A DNA stretch of 23,318 nucleotides from CAWVVV01 sp964629165 (lineage in GTDB: Bacteria; Verrucomicrobiota; Verrucomicrobiia; Opitutales; Oceanipulchritudinaceae), in the NCBI GenBank assembly GCA_964629165.1, contig CAZVQJ010000022.1, positions 1 through 23,318 on the forward strand, in the 5' to 3' direction. Position 1 is the first letter of the stretch, and each line of letters opens with the position of its first letter. This document shows, piece after piece, positions 8,123-15,977 of this stretch. The notes below the pieces were generated by a model that was not told the DNA's origin, made no database searches, and was given only the letters and a program-made list of their open reading frames with translations. The position numbers and the translations under genes are program-made.

Positions 8123-10997
8123 GATGGCGATATCCGGAGGAAACGAGCGGGAAGGCGGTCGGCGGGGCGATCGTGACGGATTTGCGCTCATCGTGGCGCT
8201 GGCGCTGACCGCTTTTGTCCTGCTCGTTGTTGTCAGCCTCGGGTCGATCGGTCGGGTGCAGTCGAGAATCTCGCAGGTGGCCGAGAGGCAGGCGCTCGCC
8301 CGACAGGAAGCGCTTTACGCCTTGGGTCTCGCCCTGGGGCAGCTGGAGGATCTTGCCGGACCGGACCGGCGTATTACGGCCCGCGCGGACATCCTCGGGG
8401 CGGGCCGGACGAGACCATCCGCGCGCCGATGGACGGGTGTATGGAACTTCACGGGGAGCGAAGCGACGCTTCACTGGCTGGTGACGGAGGGGGCTGATTT
8501 TCGGCCCGATCCAGTGGGCGGGGCGAGGGGACCTGCGTTCGCGTTTTTCAGTGGCGTTTCGATGGGTGAAACCGTGAAGGTGCCGCTTGCGGAACGAACG
8601 GGCCGAGACGGCGCGGGACGGCCTTTTGTCGCGGCCCGGCATGCGTGGTGGACGGGGGATGAGGGTGTCATGGTGAGCGTGCAGGGGGTGGACCTTTCGG
8701 GGTTTGTCGCCGCCGCGGAGGACGGGCATCAATGGCTCCGGCAAAGGGCGCACGCCGGGGTTGACGGGGAGCTGTTGCTGCCCGTCGGGAGCGTCGATCC
8801 CACGGCGGAAAGCTGGATGGAACTGATGCACCCGGCTGAGCTGGAGGCGCAGATGGCGGTTGCCGGCCGCGACCACCGGTCGGACCTGACGCTTCTTTCC
8901 CGGGGACTTCTGACCAATCCGGTGGAGGGAGGTCTCAAGGTTAATCTGGAGGATCCGGAGCGGTTTGTGCCCGCGGCGAGGTTCCGGGACATCTTCAACC
9001 TGGGGCGGGCGCACGCTGTCTGGGCAGACGTCCCGCAACCTGACCGCGCCGGGCGCATCGCGGTTTTCCCCTGCAGCCTCCAGGAGTTTGAGGAACTCCT
9101 GCCTGGCGAACCCTACCTGCACATCGCTCCGGTTCTGAGTGAATGTGCGATACACTTCGCGGCATACGAGCGTCAGAACGTTCCGTCCTTGAGATATGTG
9201 GTCCGGGCGGAGGTCTGGAATCCGTTCACCCGTCCTCTCCTCCTCAACGCGACCGATCGCCGAGGCGCGCGTGTGGTGGTTGAGAATCTGCCGGAGATCC
9301 GTTTCCGAAACCGGGCGACGGGTCGGGAGACGGCGTGGAAAGCGATCGACGGGATGCCGCGTTCGCATTTTGGAGGTCCGCTCATCACCGATACGTGGCT
9401 GGAGCTGGATACGGTTCCGGGAGGGAGTTATGCCGGAGAGGCGATGCTGAAAGCGGGAGAAGTCTACGAGCTGGAAGAACCGGATCGGCGGGATAAACCC
9501 GATGGAATCTGGAAATATCCGGGCCTCGATCTGGGAGAGGTCGAGGCGGATGAAGATGTTGTTCTTGAAGGAAGGTTTCCACCGACCTCGCCGGGGGTTC
9601 GGTTCGCGTTGCATCCCCACTCCCACGAGGTTCCGGGAGAGGCGTGGGGAGGTGTTGACGGAGTGGGCTATCGTTCCTCGTTCAGTTATCAATTTGGGGC
9701 ATCGACGGTTCCTTATCTCGGGCGGGACTATTCAACGCATGTCGCTGACAGCTACATTTTTGCGTTTCATTTTGCACTCGGTGGCCGGTGGAACGGCGAG
9801 GATCCGGACATTGCCTGGGTTCGGGAGGCAGACCTGCGCACACCCCGCCTGCTCCAGGCATTTCAGGGTCCGGAGGCCTCCCGAAGGACTCCGCCCATTC
9901 GGGTGGCGGAACGTCATCCGGTACATCTCAACAACACATTGAGCGGCGTTTTTTCCGGAACCGATCTGCTCTTTGACGGGTGGCCCAGGGACTCCACGGC
10001 GGGAGCCTACGGGGATGTGCGACTCTATGACATTCCGGTCGGGGAACCGGTCACGATCGCTGATTTCCGCCATCTCTCCTTCAAGAACCTGCCGCCTCTG
10101 GCATTGGGATCATCGCTTCCGGAGGCACAAGAACTGAACCGTGGATTCGATCGATATTTCCTGTCGACGGTGCCTGCAGACTGGGTGCGCCCGGAGCGTG
10201 GTGGACGCATTGTCTTCCCCAGCAGTCGGCTAACCCTCCTCAACCGGGGGAGGGGGGTGCTCGCAAATAATTTGCGATCTCCGGCTGCTGCCCGGCACTT
10301 CGAGTTGCGGGGTGCGTTCAACTGGAATTCCACGAGCGTGCGGGCGTGGCAGGCTGTTCTGACCGATGCCTATAACGACCACAACGGGTGGCGATATCGC
10401 AGCTTGTCGGGCGAAGGGCGGAAGCTGGAGACACCTGCGGCGATCTTTCGCGACAACTTTGGCGCACATCTGGACCAGGAGCCCTCGGTCGACACGGCGT
10501 TTTCGGCGGCCGGGAAGGGGGCTGCCGATGCCCGCGCAAACTACTTCCGTCAGGGAGTCCGGCTTCTCTCCCGCGAGAGCCTGGCAGCGCTCGCGCAATC
10601 CATCGTTCGGGAGATCCAACGGCGTGGAACACCCTCTGCGTCGATCGCGGAATTTCTTGGTGCCGGGATCTTTCGGCGCGCAATCGACGACGCGGGCCTC
10701 AATGCGGCGTTTCCGGTCAATGCAAAGGGCTATCTGCTCCAGAGCGATCTTGCCGCGCTGCTCTCGCTGGCCCCGGCGGTTCGTTCCGACAGTTTCCGGA
10801 TTCTTGCTTTCGGGGAAGTTCTGAATGAAGCGACGGGAGCATCCGAGGCCACCGCACGGATCGAGGCGCGCGTGCAGCGTCGTTACGCGTTCATTGATGG
10901 ACGACCGGCCGAAGAGCCCCCGGGAGCCCGTGACACCGGCGCCCTCGAAGCCCGCCGGTTCGAAGTGGTTTCGTTTCGATGGATTGGACCGCAATGA
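8118..10997 (+). CDS. Giant PilX-like protein, related to Verru_Chthon cassette protein A
   Basis: A 959-residue protein with a short charged leader followed by a prepilin-like junction and helix: DRDG/FALIVALALTAFVLLV (about residues 17-40). As in PilX and GspK, the usual Glu at position +5 of the mature pilin is absent (Val). The segment after the helix (AERQALARQEALYALGLALG, then LEDLAGPDRRITARADIL) is the signature of large verrucomicrobial proteins such as Verru_Chthon cassette protein A. The remaining 850 residues look like an extracellular beta-rich and mixed domain with Trp/Tyr-rich stretches. Probably it is inserted by a type II or IV pilus-like assembly system and sits at a pseudopilus tip or surface. 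No prepilin peptidase or other pilin gene is in the window. ATGs at 8118 and 8124 are both possible starts. Its stop overlaps the next gene by ATGA. Confidence 0.72.
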   Translation: MLMAISGGNEREGGRRGDRDGFALIVALALTAFVLLVVVSLGSIGRVQSRISQVAERQALARQEALYALGLALGQLEDLAGPDRRITARADILGAGRTRPSARRWTGVWNFTGSEATLHWLVTEGADFRPDPVGGARGPAFAFFSGVSMGETVKVPLAERTGRDGAGRPFVAARHAWWTGDEGVMVSVQGVDLSGFVAAAEDGHQWLRQRAHAGVDGELLLPVGSVDPTAESWMELMHPAELEAQMAVAGRDHRSDLTLLSRGLLTNPVEGGLKVNLEDPERFVPAARFRDIFNLGRAHAVWADVPQPDRAGRIAVFPCSLQEFEELLPGEPYLHIAPVLSECAIHFAAYERQNVPSLRYVVRAEVWNPFTRPLLLNATDRRGARVVVENLPEIRFRNRATGRETAWKAIDGMPRSHFGGPLITDTWLELDTVPGGSYAGEAMLKAGEVYELEEPDRRDKPDGIWKYPGLDLGEVEADEDVVLEGRFPPTSPGVRFALHPHSHEVPGEAWGGVDGVGYRSSFSYQFGASTVPYLGRDYSTHVADSYIFAFHFALGGRWNGEDPDIAWVREADLRTPRLLQAFQGPEASRRTPPIRVAERHPVHLNNTLSGVFSGTDLLFDGWPRDSTAGAYGDVRLYDIPVGEPVTIADFRHLSFKNLPPLALGSSLPEAQELNRGFDRYFLSTVPADWVRPERGGRIVFPSSRLTLLNRGRGVLANNLRSPAAARHFELRGAFNWNSTSVRAWQAVLTDAYNDHNGWRYRSLSGEGRKLETPAAIFRDNFGAHLDQEPSVDTAFSAAGKGAADARANYFRQGVRLLSRESLAALAQSIVREIQRRGTPSASIAEFLGAGIFRRAIDDAGLNAAFPVNAKGYLLQSDLAALLSLAPAVRSDSFRILAFGEVLNEATGASEATARIEARVQRRYAFIDGRPAEEPPGARDTGALEARRFEVVSFRWIGPQ

Positions 10998-11929
10998 AAT
11001 ACCTCAGGATCCTGATCCTCGTGTGCGGCTTCGTCCAGGGGGTATGCGGCGCCAGGGAAGAAAAACTGATCGAGCGCACGTTGCGATTCTATCCCTACGG
11101 GGACGGGAATTTCTCGGGCTTGCTGATAGCGAATGGACCTGGGCAGTGGCGGCAGCTGGACCTATACCCGGGTGCGCGGAGTGAGGTTGTCGAGTTTCGT
11201 GGAGATGATCGACTGGTCCTCTACCGCGAAGTGGAAACGGCGGGTGGTGAGCGGGAGTTGGTGGAAGCGGGATCGACACGCGTGGCGGACAACGTGCGCG
11301 AGTGCCTTCTACTGATCCTGGCAAATCCTGCCGATCAGACGGATCGTCCCACCGCTGAATTCCATCTGGTGGCGATCGACGACAGTTGGAGTTCCTGTCC
11401 GGAGGATCACCTCGTGTTTTGTAACTTGGCAGGCACCACCCTTGAGGGCGTGATCGGTCGCGCGTCCTTGCGCCTGCCGACCGGGCTTTCACCGCCAATC
11501 TCTTTCGAGCGGTATATCGGTGAAGACGGTGTCTTCCTGGGTCTCTTGATGAGACACCAGAAAGGCGAGCGCGTAGTCCTCGAAACGCGTCTCAGATTCT
11601 TCCCCGGCCAAAGGATCCTCGTGGTCCTGCTTCCCCCGAATTCTCTGGGCGGAAGCGACATCACTGCATTTCGGATTCAGGAAAGAGCGCCCCGGCCGGA
11701 CTCACCTGCTTCCGAGCCCAGGCGAGGTAGTCCGGATCCACTTCCTCCAGTCTCCAGGCGATCCACTCGGGGGTATCGTAGGGATGTAGCGCAAAGAGGG
11801 CGGAACGGAGGGCGGGGAGGCGCGCCGAGGTGGTCTTCAGCGATACCCGCCATTCGGGGGCTGACTCGACATTCCCTTTCCAGCGATAGACCGCGAGGAG
11901 GGGACCTTCTATATGGACACAGGCGGTGA
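10994..11929 (+). CDS. Secreted protein of unknown function, partner of the PilX-like gene
   Basis: A 311-residue frame starting at an ATG that overlaps the previous stop (ATGA, 10994-10997), so it is translationally coupled to the PilX-like gene. An in-frame ATG at 10979 exists, but the chosen one gives a clean signal peptide (MKYLRILILVCGFVQGVCGA). The mature protein alternates short beta-like segments (FYPYGDGNFSGLLIANG, VEFRGDDRLVLYREV) and ends a conserved-looking region with FFPGQRILVVLLPPNS. I recall similar short secreted proteins following Verru_Chthon-type genes, but cannot name a family. From about residue 223 the frame lies antisense to cutA and becomes Arg/Ser/Pro-rich (GRNGGRGGAPRW), unlike the earlier part. 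The real end was probably near 11690 and the stop has been lost or shifted, or a frameshift is present. Confidence 0.7.
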   Translation: MKYLRILILVCGFVQGVCGAREEKLIERTLRFYPYGDGNFSGLLIANGPGQWRQLDLYPGARSEVVEFRGDDRLVLYREVETAGGERELVEAGSTRVADNVRECLLLILANPADQTDRPTAEFHLVAIDDSWSSCPEDHLVFCNLAGTTLEGVIGRASLRLPTGLSPPISFERYIGEDGVFLGLLMRHQKGERVVLETRLRFFPGQRILVVLLPPNSLGGSDITAFRIQERAPRPDSPASEPRRGSPDPLPPVSRRSTRGYRRDVAQRGRNGGRGGAPRWSSAIPAIRGLTRHSLSSDRPRGGDLLYGHRR

Positions 11930-12008
11930 GCCGATCCTCCACCAGACGTTGGGCCAACTGCCTCGCTTCGTCTTCTCCCCCCACCGTTGTCTGTGCGATC
12001 CAGAGCAT
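11661..12008 (-). CDS. cutA: CutA1-type periplasmic/cytosolic trimeric protein
   Basis: A small protein of about 115 residues with the full CutA pattern: TTVGGEDEARQLAQRLVEDR, LTACVHIEGPLLAVYRWKG (a conserved beta-hairpin), EWRVSLKTT and HPYDTPEWIAW followed by DPDYLAWARKQ. CutA proteins form very stable trimers. They were named for divalent-cation tolerance, but their role is still uncertain. The ATG at 12008 gives a standard N-terminus (MLWIAQTTV). A TTG at 12026 would overlap the stop of the upstream lipoprotein gene as TTGA and add six residues; neither has a clear Shine-Dalgarno, so coupling through the TTG is a real alternative. It is the third gene of a leftward group and its 3' part overlaps the tail of the convergent secreted-protein frame. 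Confidence 0.92.
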   Translation of the reverse strand: MLWIAQTTVGGEDEARQLAQRLVEDRLTACVHIEGPLLAVYRWKGNVESAPEWRVSLKTTSARLPALRSALFALHPYDTPEWIAWRLEEVDPDYLAWARKQVSPAGALFPESEMQ

Positions 12009-12022
12009 CGAAGAAGGGAAAT

Positions 12023-12451
12023 TCAATCCTGGGCGCGATCAAAGGACACCACCTCATCGTTCCGCAAGCGGACAATCGCCACGACATTGGTTCCTCCGCC
12101 CACGGTGGTACCGATGCTGCCGCCGACGCCACCCCCCCGGCTGTAGTTGCCTCCGCCGATGCCGATCCCGATCGCGGGTGAACTCTTTTCGTAGACCCAG
12201 CGTTCGGTTTCCCCTTCGGCGCTGATTTCCATCGCGATGTGATCGGGTTCGCCCCAGGCCGTCCGGACCTGTTCGGACGTGAAACCGACCTCGATGCGGC
12301 CCTCGGAAACGGCTTGCTGCGCCTCCGGCGACCAACTTTCAAAGGCCGCTTGATTGCGCTCGATTCGTTGCGTCAGGGTTGGGCCCCGGCAGCCGAGAAA
12401 CGTGAATCCGAACACCAGGACGAGTAAACAATAGCCATGCCGATGCACCAT
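12023..12451 (-). CDS. Small lipoprotein with SmpA/OmlA-like domain
   Basis: A 142-residue predicted lipoprotein. The chosen ATG at 12451 is preceded by TGAGGTC as ribosome-binding site and gives a short signal peptide ending in a lipobox (FLGC, Cys21). The frame is open back to 12601, but those residues look non-coding. The mature part has QQAVSEGRIEVGFTSEQVRT followed by AWGEPDHIAMEI and ERWVYE. This is the helix-turn-strand pattern of the SmpA/BamE/OmlA-like fold (a GxTxxQVxxxxGxP motif with a later W-Y strand). A glycine-rich stretch (SPAIGIGIGGGNYSRGGGVG and onward) then gives way to a last strand, NVVAIVRLRNDEVVSF. Such domains are found on outer-membrane lipoproteins that support envelope assembly; here the exact role is unknown. 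Confidence 0.75.
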   Translation of the reverse strand: MVHRHGYCLLVLVFGFTFLGCRGPTLTQRIERNQAAFESWSPEAQQAVSEGRIEVGFTSEQVRTAWGEPDHIAMEISAEGETERWVYEKSSPAIGIGIGGGNYSRGGGVGGSIGTTVGGGTNVVAIVRLRNDEVVSFDRAQD

Positions 12452-12524
12452 GACCTCAGGATGCGACATGTCTCCACATTTCGCAAGAGCGGTTCGCGCA
12501 TGGGGAGACGCGCCGCCATCGGCA

Positions 12525-12791
12525 CTACTCTGTTCCGGAAGAAGGAAAAGAATCTCTCTGTTCCGCGATGACCGCCTGGCGCGCGTAATGCGCCCGCACA
12601 AGGGGCTGGACAGCGAGGTAGACAGAGGCTGCGGCGATGGTCGGAAAGGTTCCGGCGAGGCCCATCAGGTGAAGCGTCGTCAGCGCCTGCAGGGCGAAGA
12701 GGAGGGCGGCCAGCTTGGCGATAAAGGGGATCTCGAGATGCATGGCAAAAGGGGTCGCCAGTGGGGAGTATCCACCAGCGTTTACCGGCAT
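12525..12791 (-). CDS. Small two-helix membrane protein, unknown function
   Basis: An 88-residue frame with ATG at 12791 and GAGAG about ten bases upstream. It has two hydrophobic helices, IPFIAKLAALLFALQALTTL and FPTIAAASVYLAVQPLVRAH, with a short loop between, and a hydrophilic C-terminus. An in-frame GTG at 12818 would add nine residues. I recognise no family. It heads a leftward group with the lipoprotein gene (73 bases downstream) and cutA, and is divergent from the wecA-like gene, whose promoter region it shares. Support comes from the sensible start and the clear membrane helices, not from homology. Confidence 0.6.
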   Translation of the reverse strand: MPVNAGGYSPLATPFAMHLEIPFIAKLAALLFALQALTTLHLMGLAGTFPTIAAASVYLAVQPLVRAHYARQAVIAEQRDSFPSSGTE

Positions 12792-12987
12792 CGGTTGGTT
12801 CTCTCGTAAATTCAGCACGAGGCAATCAAATCTTTGTCAAAACCACCCCTTGCGCCCGGAATATAAAGCAATACCTTGATTGATTGTCTGTGATTTGGCT
12901 TAGTGCCATCTGTCTGCTTTGTGTATGCAACGGTGTCGATTTCGCTAGTCGCGCCGGATAATTGGTCTCATTTTAGGGAATTTAGCA

Positions 12988-14103
12988 ATGAACGGGAATC
13001 TGCTGGACTTGAAACTACTGTTACTGATCGCGGGGGGCATCTTGGCCACCGGGGCAGTCTCGTACGTGATCACGGGGGTAATTCGCCGGGCGGCCTATCG
13101 CATGAGTCTTCTCGACAGTCCGAATGACCGGAGCTCGCACACCGTGCCGACCCCGCGTCTGGGCGGCGTGGCGCTTGTTTCCGCATTCATTGTGGGAATG
13201 TTGTATTTTACGGTGGCGTCCCTCGCCTATCCTGACCTCGGGAATCTGCTCTTCGGCACCGCTGGTGGCTGGTGGATTCTGGCGGGTGCGATTGTCATGG
13301 CCCTGACCGGCCTGGTCGACGATCTGAAGGGCCTCAAGCCGGTTGCAAAACTCGGATTGCAGATCGCGGCAGCCGGCATCGTCACGGCTGGTGGGTATCG
13401 GTTCCATCTCTTTGGAGATGTGCTCGGCCCTTGGGGAGTGATCGGAGAAATGTTCAGTGTGTGCCTGACGGTGGCTTGGATCGTGGGTGTGATCAATGCG
13501 ATCAACCTCATCGACGGCCTCGACGGACTGGCCGCCGGGACTTCGGTCATCGCGCTTTCGGCGATTACTGTCTCGATGTCTCTCCTTGGCGGAAATCCGC
13601 AATTTGCGCTCGTCGCTGCCCTGATCGCGGCATCGGCGGGTTTTCTCATCCATAATTCCCACCCGGCGACCATCTTCATGGGGGATACCGGCAGTCTCTT
13701 TCTCGGCTTCATGCTGGCCAGCGCAAGTCTCGTCCCGGCGCAGATGCCGATGGCCTCGTGGGTTTCGGTGGTGCCGATCCTCGCGCTCGGGCTCCCGATT
13801 CTCGACACCTTTGTGGCCATGTATCGTCGCGCCCGTGAAGGGAAGGGGATCTTTTCGGCTGACCACGACCACATCCATCACCGGATGGGATCGCGCCTCG
13901 GCTATTCTCATCGCGCGACTGTCTATGCGCTCTACTCGGTGAGTCTCCTCTTTGGCCTGGCCGCGATTACAGTGGCAGCTGTTCGGGATTTCGCACTTCT
14001 CTCGTTCTGTCTTTCGACGATCGCACTGTTCATTTTCTTCCTTCTCGTGAAGCTCGAGTACATTGTCCCGAACCGTGCGGAGGAAGCACACGTCAGTCAT
14101 TAA
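12988..14103 (+). CDS. WecA/TagO-type undecaprenyl-phosphate sugar-1-phosphate transferase
   Basis: A polytopic enzyme of 371 residues in the MraY/WecA superfamily. It would move a sugar-1-phosphate (GlcNAc-1-P in WecA and TagO) from a UDP-sugar to undecaprenyl phosphate, the first step in making a lipid-linked glycan. Conserved blocks are SSHTVPTPRLGGVA near the first cytosolic loop, the aspartate pair in LVDDLKGLKPVAKL, INAINLIDGLDGLAAG, IHNSHPATIFMGDTGSLFLG and the substrate-loop HDHIHHRMG. The HIHHR form and lack of MurNAc-pentapeptide features favour WecA/TagO over MraY. About ten or eleven transmembrane helices can be counted. AGGGAA lies 11 bases before the ATG. The next gene is a polymerase/ligase, which fits a cell-surface polysaccharide locus. 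Confidence 0.93.
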   Translation: MNGNLLDLKLLLLIAGGILATGAVSYVITGVIRRAAYRMSLLDSPNDRSSHTVPTPRLGGVALVSAFIVGMLYFTVASLAYPDLGNLLFGTAGGWWILAGAIVMALTGLVDDLKGLKPVAKLGLQIAAAGIVTAGGYRFHLFGDVLGPWGVIGEMFSVCLTVAWIVGVINAINLIDGLDGLAAGTSVIALSAITVSMSLLGGNPQFALVAALIAASAGFLIHNSHPATIFMGDTGSLFLGFMLASASLVPAQMPMASWVSVVPILALGLPILDTFVAMYRRAREGKGIFSADHDHIHHRMGSRLGYSHRATVYALYSVSLLFGLAAITVAAVRDFALLSFCLSTIALFIFFLLVKLEYIVPNRAEEAHVSH

Positions 14104-14132
14104 GTTTCGACGGCGAGGTCCAAACCTTTGAT

Positions 14133-14165
14133 GAAAACCCGCTCTTTCCCTGAGGGCGGGTTTTC
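14133..14165 (+). terminator. Intrinsic terminator after the wecA-like gene
   Basis: GAAAACCCGC (14133-14142) and GCGGGTTTTC (14156-14165) are perfect complements, a 10-bp stem with an A-tract on the left and a T-tract on the right, followed by TGCATTTTAT. This is the classic shape of a factor-independent terminator and it starts 30 bases after the wecA-like stop. It also lies only 17 bases before the most likely start of the next gene, so it may act as an attenuator rather than as a full stop. The symmetric A and T tracts would let it work on either strand. Confidence 0.65.
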
Positions 14166-14181
14166 TGCATTTTATGGTGAA

Positions 14182-15546
14182 ATGATGGACCGACTTCTCG
14201 CGGGTCTCCTCGGCGTGATTATTGTAGGGCTACCGTGGGTGAGCTTCTATGGAGTGGCTTACTTTCCGGTCGCAGCGGGGGGACTTGGAGCCCTTTACTG
14301 GATCCGCGCGTGGATCGGGATATGCCAGCGCGGTTCCGTTTCATCAATGATTGCGGGCGGCTGTTGGGTGGCATTTCTCCTCGTGCAGGCCGCTGCTCTC
14401 CTGCATGTGGGAGGGATCGACCCGGGGGACCGTACTCCGGGTAGCGCAACAATCGTGGAGGCTCTTGTGCCGTACCTTCCGGGAACGGTCTCCCCGGACC
14501 TCCAGCGAGCCGCCATCGGTGTTTTTGCGCTGGCCTTGGGAGCCTGCGCCTGGCTTGTCGATGCTCCCGTCGGTTCGGCCGAACGGCGCTGGATGGCGGG
14601 CTGTTTTTTTGTTGCCGCATTGGTTGCGGTGACGGCGGGCGTTTTGGGGAAAGAAGGTTACTTGCTCCCGGGCTTTGGTGGACACCACGCGGTATTTCAA
14701 CCTTTCGAATATCGGAATCACAGTGTCCTCTTTTCCCTCCTCGGATTGTCATGCAGCCTCGCGGTGGCGCTTTCGATCGGTCGGATGCTTGGCGGCTGTG
14801 TCATTGTGATCGCCATGGCCGCGGCGTTTTGTCTGCCGCTCTCGGGGTCGCGGCTGGCGGTGGTGACTCAGGTCGCCTTTGTGACCTTGCTTGGGGCTGG
14901 AATCGTCCTGCGGAGAGATGTTTTTCGGCGGGTGTATGCTGGGCGGTCACGGGTCCTCATTCTGGCTTTGGCAGGTATCGGATTGCTGGTCGTAGGAGGA
15001 GTTTCCTCCTGGGCGCTCGCATCGACCGGGAGAATGAAAGATACGACCGCACAGCTCGAAGCCCTCTCGCAAGGGGAATTCCCGGATCTTCGGATACCGG
15101 CTGCGATGGCGGCATGGAAGGCGGCGGAAGACCGTCCCCTGTGGGGGTGGGGCGCAGGGAGTTTTCCCGAATACCTTCCGATCTACGCGGGTGACAGTTT
15201 CTATGCCCGGAGGCACCAACCGGAGACGAAGAACTTCGGAAAGCTCATTCCGACACCGGCCGCCCACAACGATCTGGTGGAGTGGCTTTCAGAATTTGGC
15301 GCGATCGGACTGTCGCTGCTCCTGGCGCCACTTTTCATCCATCGTTTCCGTTCCCGAGGGGGCACCCGCTCGGGTTCAGCCGAAAGTGGTTTCATGAGGG
15401 TGGGAATTGCCGTCTTTCTGGGGGCGGCCCTCTACGATTACCCGCTTCATCATCCCGCCGTGCTCATCGCGTTTTTTGTCCTGTGGGGCGTGGAGCGTTC
15501 ATTTGCCGGGGCTCATCCGAGCCATCGGGCCTCGAGCAGCCCCTGA
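14182..15546 (+). CDS. O-antigen polymerase/ligase-type membrane protein (Wzy_C domain)
   Basis: An integral membrane protein of about 454 residues with roughly ten to twelve transmembrane helices, for example RLLAGLLGVIIVGLPWVSF, VLFSLLGLSCSLAVALSI and VLILALAGIGLLVVGGVSSW. The large outer loop has the Wzy_C features PLWGWGAGSFPEYLPIY and AAHNDLVEWLSEFGAIGLSL, where the His-Asn-Asp followed by GxIGL is diagnostic. Such proteins polymerise or ligate undecaprenyl-linked glycan on the outer face of the inner membrane. The wecA-like gene upstream would start the same lipid-linked chain. The frame is open from 14128, but that start lies in the terminator hairpin. The ATG pair at 14182/14185, behind GGTGA, is preferred. 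The 3' end overlaps convergent ybeY by 34 bases. Polymerase and ligase roles cannot be told apart by sequence. Confidence 0.85.
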   Translation: MMDRLLAGLLGVIIVGLPWVSFYGVAYFPVAAGGLGALYWIRAWIGICQRGSVSSMIAGGCWVAFLLVQAAALLHVGGIDPGDRTPGSATIVEALVPYLPGTVSPDLQRAAIGVFALALGACAWLVDAPVGSAERRWMAGCFFVAALVAVTAGVLGKEGYLLPGFGGHHAVFQPFEYRNHSVLFSLLGLSCSLAVALSIGRMLGGCVIVIAMAAAFCLPLSGSRLAVVTQVAFVTLLGAGIVLRRDVFRRVYAGRSRVLILALAGIGLLVVGGVSSWALASTGRMKDTTAQLEALSQGEFPDLRIPAAMAAWKAAEDRPLWGWGAGSFPEYLPIYAGDSFYARRHQPETKNFGKLIPTPAAHNDLVEWLSEFGAIGLSLLLAPLFIHRFRSRGGTRSGSAESGFMRVGIAVFLGAALYDYPLHHPAVLIAFFVLWGVERSFAGAHPSHRASSSP

Positions 15547-15977
15547 TTCTCCCGCAGGAGGGAAAGGGCTTTCCTTTCGGCCGCCCGCATTTCTCTCGCC
15601 GAGTCGTCTGACTGGTCATCGAGGCCGGAAAGGTGAAGCCAACCATGGATCAAATAGAGCGTAAGCTCTTCGGCAAAGGTATGTCCGTAATCACCGGCAT
15701 GTTCGGCGGCATAGGCTGGGCAGACCGCAATATCGCCGGCATGTCCCTCGTCAGGATAGCCGGGAAAGGTCATGACATCAGTGACGCTGTCATCCCGAAA
15801 AAAGGCGAGGTGGAGTTCTGACGAGGTGCGTTCGTCGACGAAGGCAACGGCCAGTGCTCCGGGGGGAATGGACCGCGTCGTGAAATGTGTATCCATAAAA
15901 CGGAACAGACGCGTCACCTCGGCAGGATCCAGCTGGAGCCGCCGGTCGTCAATCGATGCCTCAACGGGACGGTGCAT
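15513..15977 (-). CDS. ybeY: Endoribonuclease YbeY (rRNA maturation factor)
   Basis: A 154-residue zinc-dependent single-strand endoribonuclease, acting in 16S rRNA 3'-end maturation and ribosome quality control. Recognisable parts are LAVAFVDERTSSELH, DVMTFPGYPDE (TDVLSFP-like), GDIAVCPAYA and the metal motif HGWLHLSGLDD. His111 and His115 are the first two zinc ligands, but the third His of the HGxLHxxGxDH pattern is Asp121 here. The ATG at 15977 lies inside the 3' end of the PgpH gene (17-base overlap), with GGAG five bases upstream. The frame could run back to 16076, but those residues have no family match. It is the last gene of the HIT-phoH-pgpH-ybeY operon, the order known from many bacteria. 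Confidence 0.92.
   Translation of the reverse strand: MHRPVEASIDDRRLQLDPAEVTRLFRFMDTHFTTRSIPPGALAVAFVDERTSSELHLAFFRDDSVTDVMTFPGYPDEGHAGDIAVCPAYAAEHAGDYGHTFAEELTLYLIHGWLHLSGLDDQSDDSAREMRAAERKALSLLRENQGLLEARWLG

Noticed and set aside
8100..9692. 530-codon minus-strand frame opposite the PilX-like gene
   Set aside because: Arg/Pro/His-rich, no family features, and opposite a gene with a clear pilin-like N-terminus and coupled downstream gene.
12834..12867. TTGTCA and TATAAA as a promoter for the wecA-like gene
   Set aside because: The two boxes are separated by 22 bases, too far for a normal sigma-70 promoter. No better pair was found.
13021..14100. 359-codon minus-strand frame opposite the wecA-like gene
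   Set aside because: It is an Arg/His/Glu-rich shadow; the plus strand encodes a textbook membrane transferase.
14128..14184. Upstream start for the Wzy_C gene
   Set aside because: TTG/ATG at 14128-14133 sits in the A-tract side of the terminator hairpin, and the extra residues are not hydrophobic or family-like.
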